A stretch of DNA of 60,309 nt from a virus, in the IMG/VR virus record IMGVR_UViG_3300050821_008749, positions 1-60,309 of that record; one strand, 5' to 3'. Positions 24,412 to 33,944 of this stretch are shown piece by piece. The notes below the pieces were generated by a model. That model did not search any database and had not been told where the DNA came from. It saw only the letters and a list, made by a program, of their open reading frames with translations. How positions within the stretch are numbered: the stretch's first letter is position 1; each line of letters starts with the position of its first letter. A program made the position numbers and the translations under genes.

Positions 24412-25352
24412 GTTTACTACCCTTTCCTTTCGTAAGAAAAGGCTATCCGGGCATAGATAACCCCGTATATACAAACGACCTGATTGCAGGTAATCAGCAG
24501 GTATGGGATGGGCTCAGCGCGCTTTTGAATCTCACCTCTACTGGATTCGCCATTATTTCAGGAATGGCGTATACCAGCGGCGCTCCTGGATCATACGCAC
24601 CTGGTATTTTTTGGCTCGCAGGTAGCTTCTATCCTATATCGACAATAACTACTGAAGGACAGTATTTGACCGGTGGTACGATGGATACGCAATTGCAGGG
24701 CTTTGATGATGGAAACGCCAGGAATATCTACACGCTAAATGTGGGGTCGGCCACAGCTAATAATACAGGTACCGGCCCGTATTCGCCCGTTCTTTCTGGA
24801 AATATGGGAAATTACCGGCTAGGTGCTAGCGACATGAATGCAAATATCCAGAGTCTGCTTGCTACGCAGGCGCTTTTAGGAAACGCTGCATTTCTGAATG
24901 TCGGAATGACTGCCGGAACGGTTGCAGCAGGTAACGATTCTCGTTTTGGTTATTCTACTGCGCAATCAGACGCCAGATATGCGCAAATATCTAAGGTGCT
25001 TATTGAGGGAAGCGGTAATAATAGCTTTGTACCGTCCGGTCCTTATGACCCAGCTACTAAAAGCTATGTGGATAGCTTGGCGGCTGGAGTATTGGCTCGG
25101 GGAGCTTTCACATTACCTAGTCAACCTACGACGGGGGGAACAGTATATACTGTTCCTATTTCAGGCGTCACTACAATTAACTATTTACCGTTTGTTCAAA
25201 TCGTGAATCTTTCGGGTGCCGGGGCCGGCGACACGGCATATGCGGCCGGCGTTCAGAATTTTCAGACCGGATCTTTTGATGTTCGTTTGGTGGCAACAGG
25301 AAGCGAGAGCATAAATATTTCTATCGTATACATACTTTTTGCCACTACCTAA
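24408..25352 (+). CDS. Tail fibre protein
   Basis: 314 residues. N-terminal attachment region (MSLLPFPFVRKGYPGIDNPV), a central collar-like beta domain, and the well-known fibre motif AFLNVGMTAGTVAAGNDSRF at about residues 162-181. ATKSYVDSLAAGVLARGAF follows, typical of trimeric phage fibres. The C-terminal tip (residues ~225-314) would contact the receptor. Overlaps the previous stop, so it is produced with the baseplate. Confidence 0.75.
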   Translation: MSLLPFPFVRKGYPGIDNPVYTNDLIAGNQQVWDGLSALLNLTSTGFAIISGMAYTSGAPGSYAPGIFWLAGSFYPISTITTEGQYLTGGTMDTQLQGFDDGNARNIYTLNVGSATANNTGTGPYSPVLSGNMGNYRLGASDMNANIQSLLATQALLGNAAFLNVGMTAGTVAAGNDSRFGYSTAQSDARYAQISKVLIEGSGNNSFVPSGPYDPATKSYVDSLAAGVLARGAFTLPSQPTTGGTVYTVPISGVTTINYLPFVQIVNLSGAGAGDTAYAAGVQNFQTGSFDVRLVATGSESINISIVYILFATT

Positions 25353-25362
25353 ATATAAGGCA

Positions 25363-28300
25363 ATGAAAAATCTACTGTTTCTTTTGGCTATATCTTTACT
25401 GGGTTGTGCAAGCCATGCACAAACTAATAATCCTGTTAGGGTAGCTCAGCCTTATATATTTTCTACCTACATTCAGGTAAAAGATTCGGCTCGCGCAGCT
25501 CTTTTTTTGACCGGGAAAGATACGGTAGCAGTTAATAGCTATGTCAGGACCTTCATGGATACCGCCATTTTAAGCAGCGATACGATATATTTCAAAAAAG
25601 CTAATGGCGCTGTGTTTTATGCAGTCGTTCCTATTTTAACATCAACTCAGATTTCTCAACTTGCAGCCTCTTACAGTTCTATAACTCCGGCAAGATTCGA
25701 CACAGCCGCCAGATTACTGTATCTAACATCTAATAACGGCTCAGTGACGCAGGTAAGCATACCCTACGGAACAGGCGGCGGGGGCGGCTCCGGTATCACA
25801 TCGCAGACAAGTTCAAAAGCGGGTAATTTGGTCACCCTTACGGCCAATACGAGTGCTACTGTTAGCTTCAGCGTTCACGATACGAATTTTAATTACTCGG
25901 ATACGACTGTATGGAATGGTAAAATGGATTCAGCCCAGGTAAATGCCCGGTTCGTACCTTTCAGTGATACTTCAGCCATGCTCGGGGCGTATCTCAGAGT
26001 TTTTCTGGGTATGAAATATACTGATTCAGCTACGCTCATAGCATCGCAATGGCTTTTACGAAAGGTTGTTGACAGTGCTTTAGCCTCAATAATTTCCGGT
26101 GTCTCTTCTGTAAATGGTCTCTCAGGAGCTGTAACGCTCACTTCCACAAATATAGCCGAAGGAACAAATCAGTACTTTACCCAAGCTAGGGCCAGGGCGG
26201 CGTTAAATAGCACAGCGCCCCTTATCTATAACAGTGGTACGGGAGGATTATCAGTAGATACCAGTACCCAAGCTACCGGGCTCTCTACGATTGCCGGCGC
26301 CAGGCGAATAGCGGATAGCGCTGCTTCAGCTATCGGCGTACCGGTTCAATCGGTGAATGGATTGACAGGAGTCGTAGTGCTTACTTCCACGAATATAGCC
26401 GAAGGAACGAATCAGTATTTTACTCAAGCAAGGGCCCGAGCAGCTTTATCAGCAACCGCGCCTTTGTTGTATAACAGCTCTACCGGGGGTTTGTCAATAG
26501 ATACTAGTACTCAGTCTACAGGACTTTCCACCATTTCAGGTGGTCGGCGTATAGCGGATAGCGCAGCTTCTGCAGCTCTTTCAGCTGCTAATACAGCTAT
26601 AGCAGCATTGACAACTTCCAATATACCGGAAGGATTAAACCTGTATTTTACCCAGGCGAGGGCCCGAGCAGCTTTATCCGCTTCAGCTCCCCTTATCTAT
26701 AACAGTAGCACAGGAGGACTTTTAGTCGATACGACCACGCAAGCTACAGGGCTTTCTACAATTGCCGGCGCTAGGCGCATTGCTGACAGTGCGGCCGCGC
26801 AAGCTGTTGGATCTCCGTATACCGGAAATGCCCCTGTAGCCATCAATTCCCGGGTTGTGTCAGTGGATACGGCAACGAATGTCAGTGGCCTTTTAACCCG
26901 GGCCGATGGACGCCGTATAGCGGATAGTGCGGCGGCGCAAGCTGCCGGAGCTTCATACACAGCATCCGCACCTATCATCATTACGAGCAGAAATATATCG
27001 GCAGATACGACCACGCAGACTACCGGGCTTTCTACGATCGCAGGAGCCCGCAAAATTGCGGATAGCGCTTCTAATTATGTTGATACCTTAAAATTCTTTT
27101 ATGTCGGCTCGGGAGTTAAACCTGGGTATAAAATGGGGTCTGACAGCCAGGCGTTACGGAATATCAATGCCATAAACGGAGTTATCGGGGGACTTAACAG
27201 CGACTCATCCTTATCTCTCCAAGTGGACAGTAGCGCATATCCTACCTGGGCCCGAATGTATAAAGTAGCGGATAGCTTGGCTGCGAGTCTTTCTGCTACC
27301 TTTACAGCAAGATCGCCACTGATATACAATAGCAACATACTATCGGTTGATACGGCTACGCAAACTACAGGTCTTTCTACGATCGCAGGCGCTAGGCGTA
27401 TAGCAGATAGTGCTTTAGCAGCCTCAACGGCAGCCGTAGGTTACAATGTTCAATTTCTGTATGGCCGGGGAACTGGCGGAATCCCCATAAAAAATACGGA
27501 TTCTGTCTATATAAACTCAAACCTGGTAGGTAAGAACGTGCAAGTTTTTGTATCGGCATCAGGATACAGCAGTTTTTTGCAGGATAGCGCAACCTGGGCG
27601 CTTTTAGGTAGCCCGGATTCTGTCCTATATTTTCGATACAATAAAACTTTCGGTCAACTCACTTTTTCAAATTTCGGAAAAGTAGCAGGCATACTGAACG
27701 GACATACGGTTATATCTATTTTCGGAGGCCTTCAGGGATATCCGGCCAATCTGGATACAGGAACCGGACCTACTTTAGTGGTTAATCCGAGCATCTTATC
27801 CGGTTTTTCTACAGTCACTGGTACGCAATCGGCTAGTCAAAATTTTACTGTATCCGGTACTAATTTAACAGCCAACGCTATAGTGACGGCGCCCACAAAC
27901 TATGTAGTATCCCTCTCTTCAGGATCGGGCTATGGATCGTCAGTGACGGTTACTGAATCAGGTGGCACAATATCCACGACAACAGTTTATACCGCCATAG
28001 CGGGCAGTGCGCCCATAGGTAGCCCTTCCGGGAACATATCTGTAGCATCGACAGGCGCGACTACCCAAACTGTTCGAGTTTCAGGTACCGTTACGTCATC
28101 GCCTACTTTGACGGTTACCCCTACCTCCCTAACCGGGTTTGCAACCACTACGGGTACGCCATCACCTAGCAAATCCTTTACACTTACTGGGGCCGGGCTA
28201 TCAGCCAATGCGACAATTACGGCGCCTTCAAACTATCAGGTATCGCTTGATAATGTGTCATTCAGCGGTTCATTGACTGTTTCTGAATCAGGCGGTACGA

Positions 28301-29457
28301 TAGCGAGCACAACCATTTATGTAGAAATAGCCAGTACTGCGCCAGTTGGCAGCCCTTCGGGTAACGTTACCGCGGCATCTTCTGGCGCGACAACCCAAAA
28401 TGTAGCTGTATCAGGTACTGTAACCGCGGTTCCTTTACTATCGGTTACACCGGGCTCGCTTTCCGGATTTAGCACTACTGTTGGGTCACAATCAGGAAGT
28501 CAGACATTTGCTTTAACTGGGTCGAACTTGACAGCTAACGCCACCGTCACTGCTCCTTCTGGATATGTAGTATCTTTAAGCTCGGGATCGGGTTACGGAT
28601 CATCAGTGACGGTTACTGAATCAGGAGGAACGATATCGAGCACGACTATTTACGTGGCGATAGCTAGTACAGCTTCTGTAGGAACGGTTTCAGGCAACGT
28701 CACTTCGGCTTCTACCGGAGCGACAACCCAAAATGTAGCAGTAACCGGCACGGTATCTTCTGGCACAGCGCTGGACTCTATACGGGTGCAATTTTCCGAC
28801 TCAACAGGAGATATTGCTCAGTCCGGGTGGAAGCAAATGACGGGCGATATTGCTACCCATTCAGGAAACATAAGCGTGACAGGAGGGCTTAGCAATACGA
28901 TCATCGTAACAGCGACAAAGGCTAACTGGTATCCTACGAATCCAAATAATTTCGGTTCGGGAACAGCTACGGCCGTATATACATGCAGCTATACGCCTTT
29001 CAGCATAAATACGACGAATGTACTGTTTCCCTATGCTACAGACGTTATGAGCGGCCTTTGGTACAATTCAACGGCAGGAACAGCAGGCAGTGGATCCGGA
29101 GGCACTATACCGCCGCAAATAACTATTTCGGGTTTAATACCAGGGCATAACTATTCTATGTCGATATCTGCCGCTTGTACACAGGCCCTATTTAATGCCG
29201 CGGCTAATACACAGGAAACGCAATATTTTGCCGGTAGCCCCTTGACTTCTATAATAGCAGCCGCAAATAATACTGTGCCAATGTGCGACCAGGGATCGGG
29301 TACGCCCACCAATTCAACAGTTATGGGGCTATTTAATGTAGCTAATAGCACTCAATTAACTGCTGACTCAAACGGAGACATATTTATCTGGTTCATTGCC
29401 AATGACGCGGGAAGCGTAGCAGGTGTAAGTGCTTTCGTATTAACTCAATTGAATTAG
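25363..29457 (+). CDS. Giant fibre/adhesin with signal peptide, fibre repeats and Ig-like domains
   Basis: 1364 residues from ATG 25363, 10 nt after the fibre gene. Residues 1-21 are a signal peptide (MKNLLFLLAISLLGCASHAQ); LLGC could also be a lipobox. Residues ~240-690 contain repeated fibre modules with NIAEGTNQYFTQARARAAL and STIAGARRIADSA. Residues ~810-1140 hold three tandem Ig-like units (GFSTVTGTQSASQNFTVSG type, ~110 residues each). The final ~230 residues (LDSIRVQFSDSTGDIAQSGW) form a different beta domain, perhaps a glycan binder. It looks like a host-style secreted adhesin joined to phage fibre modules. Confidence 0.7.
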   Translation: MKNLLFLLAISLLGCASHAQTNNPVRVAQPYIFSTYIQVKDSARAALFLTGKDTVAVNSYVRTFMDTAILSSDTIYFKKANGAVFYAVVPILTSTQISQLAASYSSITPARFDTAARLLYLTSNNGSVTQVSIPYGTGGGGGSGITSQTSSKAGNLVTLTANTSATVSFSVHDTNFNYSDTTVWNGKMDSAQVNARFVPFSDTSAMLGAYLRVFLGMKYTDSATLIASQWLLRKVVDSALASIISGVSSVNGLSGAVTLTSTNIAEGTNQYFTQARARAALNSTAPLIYNSGTGGLSVDTSTQATGLSTIAGARRIADSAASAIGVPVQSVNGLTGVVVLTSTNIAEGTNQYFTQARARAALSATAPLLYNSSTGGLSIDTSTQSTGLSTISGGRRIADSAASAALSAANTAIAALTTSNIPEGLNLYFTQARARAALSASAPLIYNSSTGGLLVDTTTQATGLSTIAGARRIADSAAAQAVGSPYTGNAPVAINSRVVSVDTATNVSGLLTRADGRRIADSAAAQAAGASYTASAPIIITSRNISADTTTQTTGLSTIAGARKIADSASNYVDTLKFFYVGSGVKPGYKMGSDSQALRNINAINGVIGGLNSDSSLSLQVDSSAYPTWARMYKVADSLAASLSATFTARSPLIYNSNILSVDTATQTTGLSTIAGARRIADSALAASTAAVGYNVQFLYGRGTGGIPIKNTDSVYINSNLVGKNVQVFVSASGYSSFLQDSATWALLGSPDSVLYFRYNKTFGQLTFSNFGKVAGILNGHTVISIFGGLQGYPANLDTGTGPTLVVNPSILSGFSTVTGTQSASQNFTVSGTNLTANAIVTAPTNYVVSLSSGSGYGSSVTVTESGGTISTTTVYTAIAGSAPIGSPSGNISVASTGATTQTVRVSGTVTSSPTLTVTPTSLTGFATTTGTPSPSKSFTLTGAGLSANATITAPSNYQVSLDNVSFSGSLTVSESGGTIASTTIYVEIASTAPVGSPSGNVTAASSGATTQNVAVSGTVTAVPLLSVTPGSLSGFSTTVGSQSGSQTFALTGSNLTANATVTAPSGYVVSLSSGSGYGSSVTVTESGGTISSTTIYVAIASTASVGTVSGNVTSASTGATTQNVAVTGTVSSGTALDSIRVQFSDSTGDIAQSGWKQMTGDIATHSGNISVTGGLSNTIIVTATKANWYPTNPNNFGSGTATAVYTCSYTPFSINTTNVLFPYATDVMSGLWYNSTAGTAGSGSGGTIPPQITISGLIPGHNYSMSISAACTQALFNAAANTQETQYFAGSPLTSIIAAANNTVPMCDQGSGTPTNSTVMGLFNVANSTQLTADSNGDIFIWFIANDAGSVAGVSAFVLTQLN
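26150..27420. repeat. Degenerate fibre-module repeats inside the giant adhesin gene
   Basis: The block encoding NI.EG.N.YFTQARARAAL occurs near 26150, 26390 and 26620. The block encoding TTGLSTIAGAR.IADSA occurs about six times to 27420. Conservation is high at protein level and partial at DNA level, giving potential for recombination and length change. Confidence 0.8.
27775..28770. repeat. Three tandem Ig-like domain repeats
   Basis: Three units of about 330 bp start at LVVNPSILSGFST, LTVTPTSLTGFAT and LSVTPGSLSGFST. The first and third share a near-identical stretch around GSGYGSSVTVTESGGTIS, showing duplication. Each ends in TTQ.V.VSGTV or VTGTV. Confidence 0.85.
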
Positions 29458-29458
29458 C

Positions 29459-30853
29459 GTGAAATTTATACTGTCAATATTTCTTTGCATACTGGGCCTT
29501 ATAACCAAGGCTCAGTATGCTCATACGTACAATGTAGGAACGGGTAGCGGTAACTTAACAGTGGATGGTAACGTGACGACGTTCCTACCTGGATCTCTTA
29601 TTGTTATCGCACCAGGTAGCTATGGAACTATCAATATTCAGAATTTAACCAGCGAAACGGTAGAAAATGGCAACGGCGCCGTAATAATGGACGGGGGCAA
29701 CGGAACGAATAATTATGCCGGCATCAATATGACGAGTTGCAATACTACGCACATAACCAGAAACCCAGCTATCGCTTCGACTGTTCCTTACGGTTTTATT
29801 TGCCAAAATAATAATTATCGACCCACGGCCATTTCCAATAGAAATATGTTCGATACACTGGAATGGATCGAATACTACAATATCGGGGATTACGTAATTT
29901 ATTTCAGCAGCTCTACGTCATATGTATGGGATGGAACTGACGCTACAGTGCAGGGGAAAGGATTATCCCTGAAAAACTTACTTTTCGACAGTTGTAGTGC
30001 TACCTGCATTGAAATGCCCGGTAGCTTATCAACTTCGGCGGTTACCAATTTGCAAAGGGGAACTGAGTTCGGATACATAAATTTCAGGTGGTGTGATGGC
30101 GGAGATCTCGTTTTTTGCCAACCAATTGATCAGTATACCATACATGATTGTATCGGGTGGCAAATAAATAATGATAATGATGACGATAACGGATTATTTC
30201 ATATGGTAGGTAATGGTGATTTCTACCGAAATTATTTTCATGAATACCAAGGACACATCATACGTATGTGGACGCTTTCATATGGGGCTATCCCCGAAAT
30301 AGATAGCGTGTACGATAATATATCCGATTCGTCATATAAGTACTCTCCTTACGAATGGCAGTCAACAGCAGGGCTCAATATTCCGGCTGCTCCGAATACT
30401 ACCTATGTGAATATACGCTTGAACAATAATACTCACGGAGATTTAAATTATTCACATCAAACGAGTTTTGATGCCTGCTTAGTTGATAACTACTCCATGC
30501 CTGCAGGAGCTACCATTCAGGCTAAAAATAATCTTCTGTTCAATACTTTTACAAGCAATGGAATAGCAGGTCGTATGTATCAATTCACACAGACGGGTAC
30601 GGATACGACTAAGAACTGGTATTATACTTCAGCGACGAATGCAGGCTTTAATATTTCGACTCTTTATTTGACTTCAACTTCGCCGGTCATAAATGCCGGT
30701 ATACCCGGATTTTTATTGTATCCTTACGATTATCATGGCGTAGCTTTCAATATATCGTCGCCAAGTATAGGTGCCGTTCAATCATACAGTTCCTCCCCTA
30801 TTTTAGCACCTAATAGCTTTCCCAGGCATCACAAGAAAATCATAATAGAATGA
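29459..30853 (+). CDS. Signal-peptide beta-helix protein, possible depolymerase/tailspike
   Basis: 464 residues with GTG start 1 nt after the adhesin stop. Residues 1-19 (MKFILSIFLCILGLITKAQ) form a signal peptide. The rest shows the short-strand, Asn/Gly-rich pattern of right-handed parallel beta-helices (LIVIAPGSYGTINIQNLTSE, NTTHITRNPAI, FMVGNGDFYRNYFHEYQGH-like turns). Pectate-lyase-type helices degrade or bind polysaccharide, so capsule or exopolysaccharide attack is plausible. Catalytic residues cannot be assigned. The secretion signal suggests release by the infected cell instead of, or besides, incorporation in the tail. Confidence 0.6.
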   Translation: MKFILSIFLCILGLITKAQYAHTYNVGTGSGNLTVDGNVTTFLPGSLIVIAPGSYGTINIQNLTSETVENGNGAVIMDGGNGTNNYAGINMTSCNTTHITRNPAIASTVPYGFICQNNNYRPTAISNRNMFDTLEWIEYYNIGDYVIYFSSSTSYVWDGTDATVQGKGLSLKNLLFDSCSATCIEMPGSLSTSAVTNLQRGTEFGYINFRWCDGGDLVFCQPIDQYTIHDCIGWQINNDNDDDNGLFHMVGNGDFYRNYFHEYQGHIIRMWTLSYGAIPEIDSVYDNISDSSYKYSPYEWQSTAGLNIPAAPNTTYVNIRLNNNTHGDLNYSHQTSFDACLVDNYSMPAGATIQAKNNLLFNTFTSNGIAGRMYQFTQTGTDTTKNWYYTSATNAGFNISTLYLTSTSPVINAGIPGFLLYPYDYHGVAFNISSPSIGAVQSYSSSPILAPNSFPRHHKKIIIE

Positions 30854-32715
30854 AAAAGTTTCTGATCATAATTGCAATTTTGGCTTCTTTCTGCAAATCA
30901 GAAAAGTCGTTTTCTCAGGTAAAAGCTGGCTCTGTTCCTGGGCTAGATCTTATTAAATATCTATACGATTACGGCAGTTCTTTCGGGCCCACTACTTTGA
31001 TAGATAGGGAATACGCGGATAGCGCCGATATTTTAAGAATGCGCTATACTGACAGCGCTGCAGCTTTGGCCCCATATTATCGATTACCTGGGTTGTTTAT
31101 GCTACCATCAGGCCATATTATAGGTGCTGATACGTCGTCTGCTACAGGCTTCAGTGCTTATTATGTGCGTAAAGCCGATAGTACGAAATACTACTATCCT
31201 TACTATTCAAATCCTAGAGGGTTCATATCAGGTAATCAAACAATAACGTTTACTGGAGATGCGACAGGTTCAGGAACGACTTCAGTGCCATTAACTTTGG
31301 CTACTGTAAATAGCGCCCCAGGATCTTACGGGTCATCTAATCAAGTAGCTGTTGTGACAGTTAACGCTAAGGGTCTCGTAACTTCATCATCCACGACTAG
31401 CATAGCTTTTCCTGTAACCAGTGTTTTCGGTAGATCCGGGGCCATCACCATGAATGCTACAGATATTTCAACTGCGCTAGGTTTCTCTCCAGCTCCTATA
31501 TCGGGAAGCGCTAACTACGTAAATATAAATCCTGGATCAGTTCAATCAGGCTTCATGAATATTTCAGGAAGGATTCAGTCTGGAGATACGACCACTAATA
31601 ATGGTGCAGGATTCATTATGCCGAATATGGGAGTATTCTATGGAACTAGTTCTACCTCACTTCAGCGCATACCGTTATTTACAATACTTCAGTCCGGTAA
31701 TTTTCAGATTATTCCTTTCATGACTTTTCAGAATGGATTTTTGAGCAACGGACCGGTAGAACAGCTTAATAACGTTTTTTTTGGTGCTAAAACATTTAAT
31801 AACGCTTCTGAAAAAGCGCTTATAGGGCTGGATCCAACAAATTATTGCGTCGTTTTTCCGAATGGGGGAAGCGTAGCGGCTTTCCGAGCAGATAGCGTAG
31901 GAGGCGTGTATTTACCTTCTTTAACAAGCTCATTCAACCCTTCAGTGCAAAGCATTTTAATATGTGATTCTACCTCATCGCCAAGCTACAAAATATATAA
32001 AAGCTATCGAATCAATCAGCTTCCTGTATCATCTAGTCAAATAACTACGGGACTTGGCTATACGCCTTATAATTCGACAAATCCTTCTGGATATATAACC
32101 TCTTCAGCGTTGGCATCGTACGTTCAATTGACGCCTTCATCGCAGCAACTAGGAAGTATAAATGTATCTTCTACTATAACTGCCGGCGATTTCATTCTGC
32201 CAAATGGGGGGAATATAACTGCGTTGCAGTATCAATCACCTTACTCTCAGACGGCTATTTTAACCTTGGATCAGCATAACCATACATTAATAGGGAACGG
32301 AGGGGTATATACGGATAGCGCTGGTGATGAAGTAATACCGGGTAATCTTTCTGTAGGCAGCTTAACGGTTGCCAGAAAAACAGCGTCTATAGTATACAGT
32401 TTCGGCGCTGGTACAGGCGCGACCATAAGCGTATCAGGTGATGGAACGTCGGGACGCATAACGCTCACTACCGGCACATCTCCTCAAACAACGAATGAAG
32501 TTTTTGATCTTACCCTATCATCTGCGTACCCTAATTCTAGTGGAATGGTTATCCAGGGGGCTAATGCAGCAGCAGCAGCCTTGACTCCTACGCAACAGCT
32601 TATCTGCCCTAATGGAGGTGCTGGTTCAAACGCCTCATTCGCGTATAGTTCCGGATCAACGGCGCTAGCGGCTGGAACTACTTACATATGGATGTACGTA
32701 ATAAATGGAGATTAA
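30850..32715 (+). CDS. Fibre-like protein with signal peptide
   Basis: 621 residues, overlapping the previous stop (ATGA). Residues 1-23 (MKKFLIIIAILASFCKSEKS and on to FSQ) are a signal peptide. The body is Ser/Thr/Gly-rich fibre sequence: QTITFTGDATGSGTTSVPLT is a classic phage fibre motif, followed by VNAKGLVTSSSTTSIAF, VTSVFGRSGAITMNATDIS and LGYTPYNSTNPSGYITSSAL. The C-terminal tip is Ala/Gly-rich. Third in a row of signal-peptide fibre proteins. Confidence 0.65.
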   Translation: MKKFLIIIAILASFCKSEKSFSQVKAGSVPGLDLIKYLYDYGSSFGPTTLIDREYADSADILRMRYTDSAAALAPYYRLPGLFMLPSGHIIGADTSSATGFSAYYVRKADSTKYYYPYYSNPRGFISGNQTITFTGDATGSGTTSVPLTLATVNSAPGSYGSSNQVAVVTVNAKGLVTSSSTTSIAFPVTSVFGRSGAITMNATDISTALGFSPAPISGSANYVNINPGSVQSGFMNISGRIQSGDTTTNNGAGFIMPNMGVFYGTSSTSLQRIPLFTILQSGNFQIIPFMTFQNGFLSNGPVEQLNNVFFGAKTFNNASEKALIGLDPTNYCVVFPNGGSVAAFRADSVGGVYLPSLTSSFNPSVQSILICDSTSSPSYKIYKSYRINQLPVSSSQITTGLGYTPYNSTNPSGYITSSALASYVQLTPSSQQLGSINVSSTITAGDFILPNGGNITALQYQSPYSQTAILTLDQHNHTLIGNGGVYTDSAGDEVIPGNLSVGSLTVARKTASIVYSFGAGTGATISVSGDGTSGRITLTTGTSPQTTNEVFDLTLSSAYPNSSGMVIQGANAAAAALTPTQQLICPNGGAGSNASFAYSSGSTALAAGTTYIWMYVINGD

Positions 32716-32734
32716 ATACTAAAATTATTCGGTT

Positions 32735-32983
32735 ATGACTCTGGACAGCACAATGATTGCCTATGTAGGTAGCACGCTTGTAGGAACCCTAGGTACCTGC
32801 ATTGGTCTTTATATGCAAGTTTCTTCACGGCTTAAAACGCTTGAAATGAAAATGCAGCATATGGAAGAAAGCGCAAAAAGGCAAGACGATAAATACGATC
32901 AGATACTCAGAAAATTGGATGAACATGCTGAAAAATTGATCGAGGTACAGCTCGATTTAAAGGATAAGCAGAACAGGTCTTAG
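32735..32983 (+). CDS. Small membrane-anchored coiled-coil protein (holin or spanin accessory)
   Basis: 82 residues: one N-terminal membrane span (AYVGSTLVGTLGTCIGLYMQ) then a charged coiled coil (LKTLEMKMQHMEESAKRQDD, LRKLDEHAEKLIEVQLDLKD). Topology is like haemolysin-XhlA-type or i-spanin proteins. It precedes the holin-like gene, so a lysis role is likely. Confidence 0.6.
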   Translation: MTLDSTMIAYVGSTLVGTLGTCIGLYMQVSSRLKTLEMKMQHMEESAKRQDDKYDQILRKLDEHAEKLIEVQLDLKDKQNRS

Positions 32984-33011
32984 TATTCAAAACCACGTAA
33001 ATAAAAAACTC

Positions 33012-33782
33012 ATGAATCAGAACAATTTTTTCATTCAAATTTTCTTTCGGTTATTCTCTAAAAATCCTAAGTTTTTTCAGATTATCCAAATCATTTCGTT
33101 GGTATGCGCTGCAATTGCCGGACTACCGGAATTATTCAGCTATTTCGGCGTAACACTTCCTGCTATATGGGTCAGCTACGAAAACCTGGCGGTAGCTAAA
33201 GCCGCACTTGTCGTTGCGTTTATTGCGCAATTACCGAAGCAGGATCCTCCGGCTACCGGAACAAGTTCAGGAACCTCGGCAGCCGCTAAAGTGCTGGTTA
33301 TTCTCGTTTTCGCCTCTATTTGTAGCCTTGGCGCTAATGCACAATCATTTTTTAGCCGGCTACCTAAGTATGCACCTCCTCAGAAAGCTCAGCTGAATGA
33401 CATGGCATTCGCACCCAGGGCTCTCATTTATACTGCTCCTGTTACCGATAGCATATACAACGCTTTTCGGCCTATTGTAGTTGCGGCGGCATATTCCGAA
33501 CCGGGTAACATCCTTATGGCGGGTATCGGCGTAGCTTATCAGCATGTCGACTATAATTACGCGACACAGCTCACTTCTGTTAAATGGGAGGTAGCGGGCG
33601 TAGGTTTTGCAGGAGGATCGGTTATTCCCAATTCTATTGCAAGCATCGTGACTGCTGGCATTTTAGGGGGCCTTCCTATTCAAGGCGTTCCTATTTTAGC
33701 CGGGCCGGACTACAATTTTGGTGCACCAAAAGGCAATAAAATAGGATTTGCGATTACAGCTACGATCAACCTAAATAATTGA
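33012..33782 (+). CDS. Holin-like domain fused to an exported domain
   Basis: 256 residues. Residues 1-~77 look like a small Bacteroidetes-phage holin: KNPKFFQIIQIISLVCAAIA, then a second span ending AFIAQLPKQDPP. A linker (ATGTSSGTSAAAK) leads to residues 94-111, VLVILVFASICSLGANAQ, which is a complete signal peptide in the middle of the protein. The valine at 94 is a GTG codon (33291) and could be an internal start. The remaining ~145 residues (FFSRLPKYAPPQKAQLNDMA, GVAYQHVDYNYATQLTSVKW) look like a small outer-membrane or periplasmic beta protein. Either two products or a natural fusion. Confidence 0.6.
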   Translation: MNQNNFFIQIFFRLFSKNPKFFQIIQIISLVCAAIAGLPELFSYFGVTLPAIWVSYENLAVAKAALVVAFIAQLPKQDPPATGTSSGTSAAAKVLVILVFASICSLGANAQSFFSRLPKYAPPQKAQLNDMAFAPRALIYTAPVTDSIYNAFRPIVVAAAYSEPGNILMAGIGVAYQHVDYNYATQLTSVKWEVAGVGFAGGSVIPNSIASIVTAGILGGLPIQGVPILAGPDYNFGAPKGNKIGFAITATINLNN

Positions 33783-33785
33783 CCT

Positions 33786-33944
33786 TTGTTTTGGAGAACG
33801 ATCATACTTCAGCTTACCGAAAAAGATCAGGTTATTGCCGATTTAAAAAATGAATTGAATCACGCAATTGATTGGATAATGATTCTTATAGCTATGTTGA
33901 TCGTTCTCCTTCTTTATATTATTAGTAAAAGCTCAGACTCATGA
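33786..33944 (+). CDS. Small single-span membrane protein with TTG start
   Basis: 52 residues, read from TTG 33786: LTEKDQVIADLKNELNHAID is a charged helix followed by WIMILIAMLIVLLLYIISKS, a clear membrane span. The stop overlaps the endolysin start as ATGA (33941-33944), the same coupling used elsewhere in this genome. No ATG is in frame upstream of the span, so the exact start is uncertain. It sits between the holin-like gene and the endolysin, fitting a spanin or holin accessory. Confidence 0.6.
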   Translation: MFWRTIILQLTEKDQVIADLKNELNHAIDWIMILIAMLIVLLLYIISKSSDS

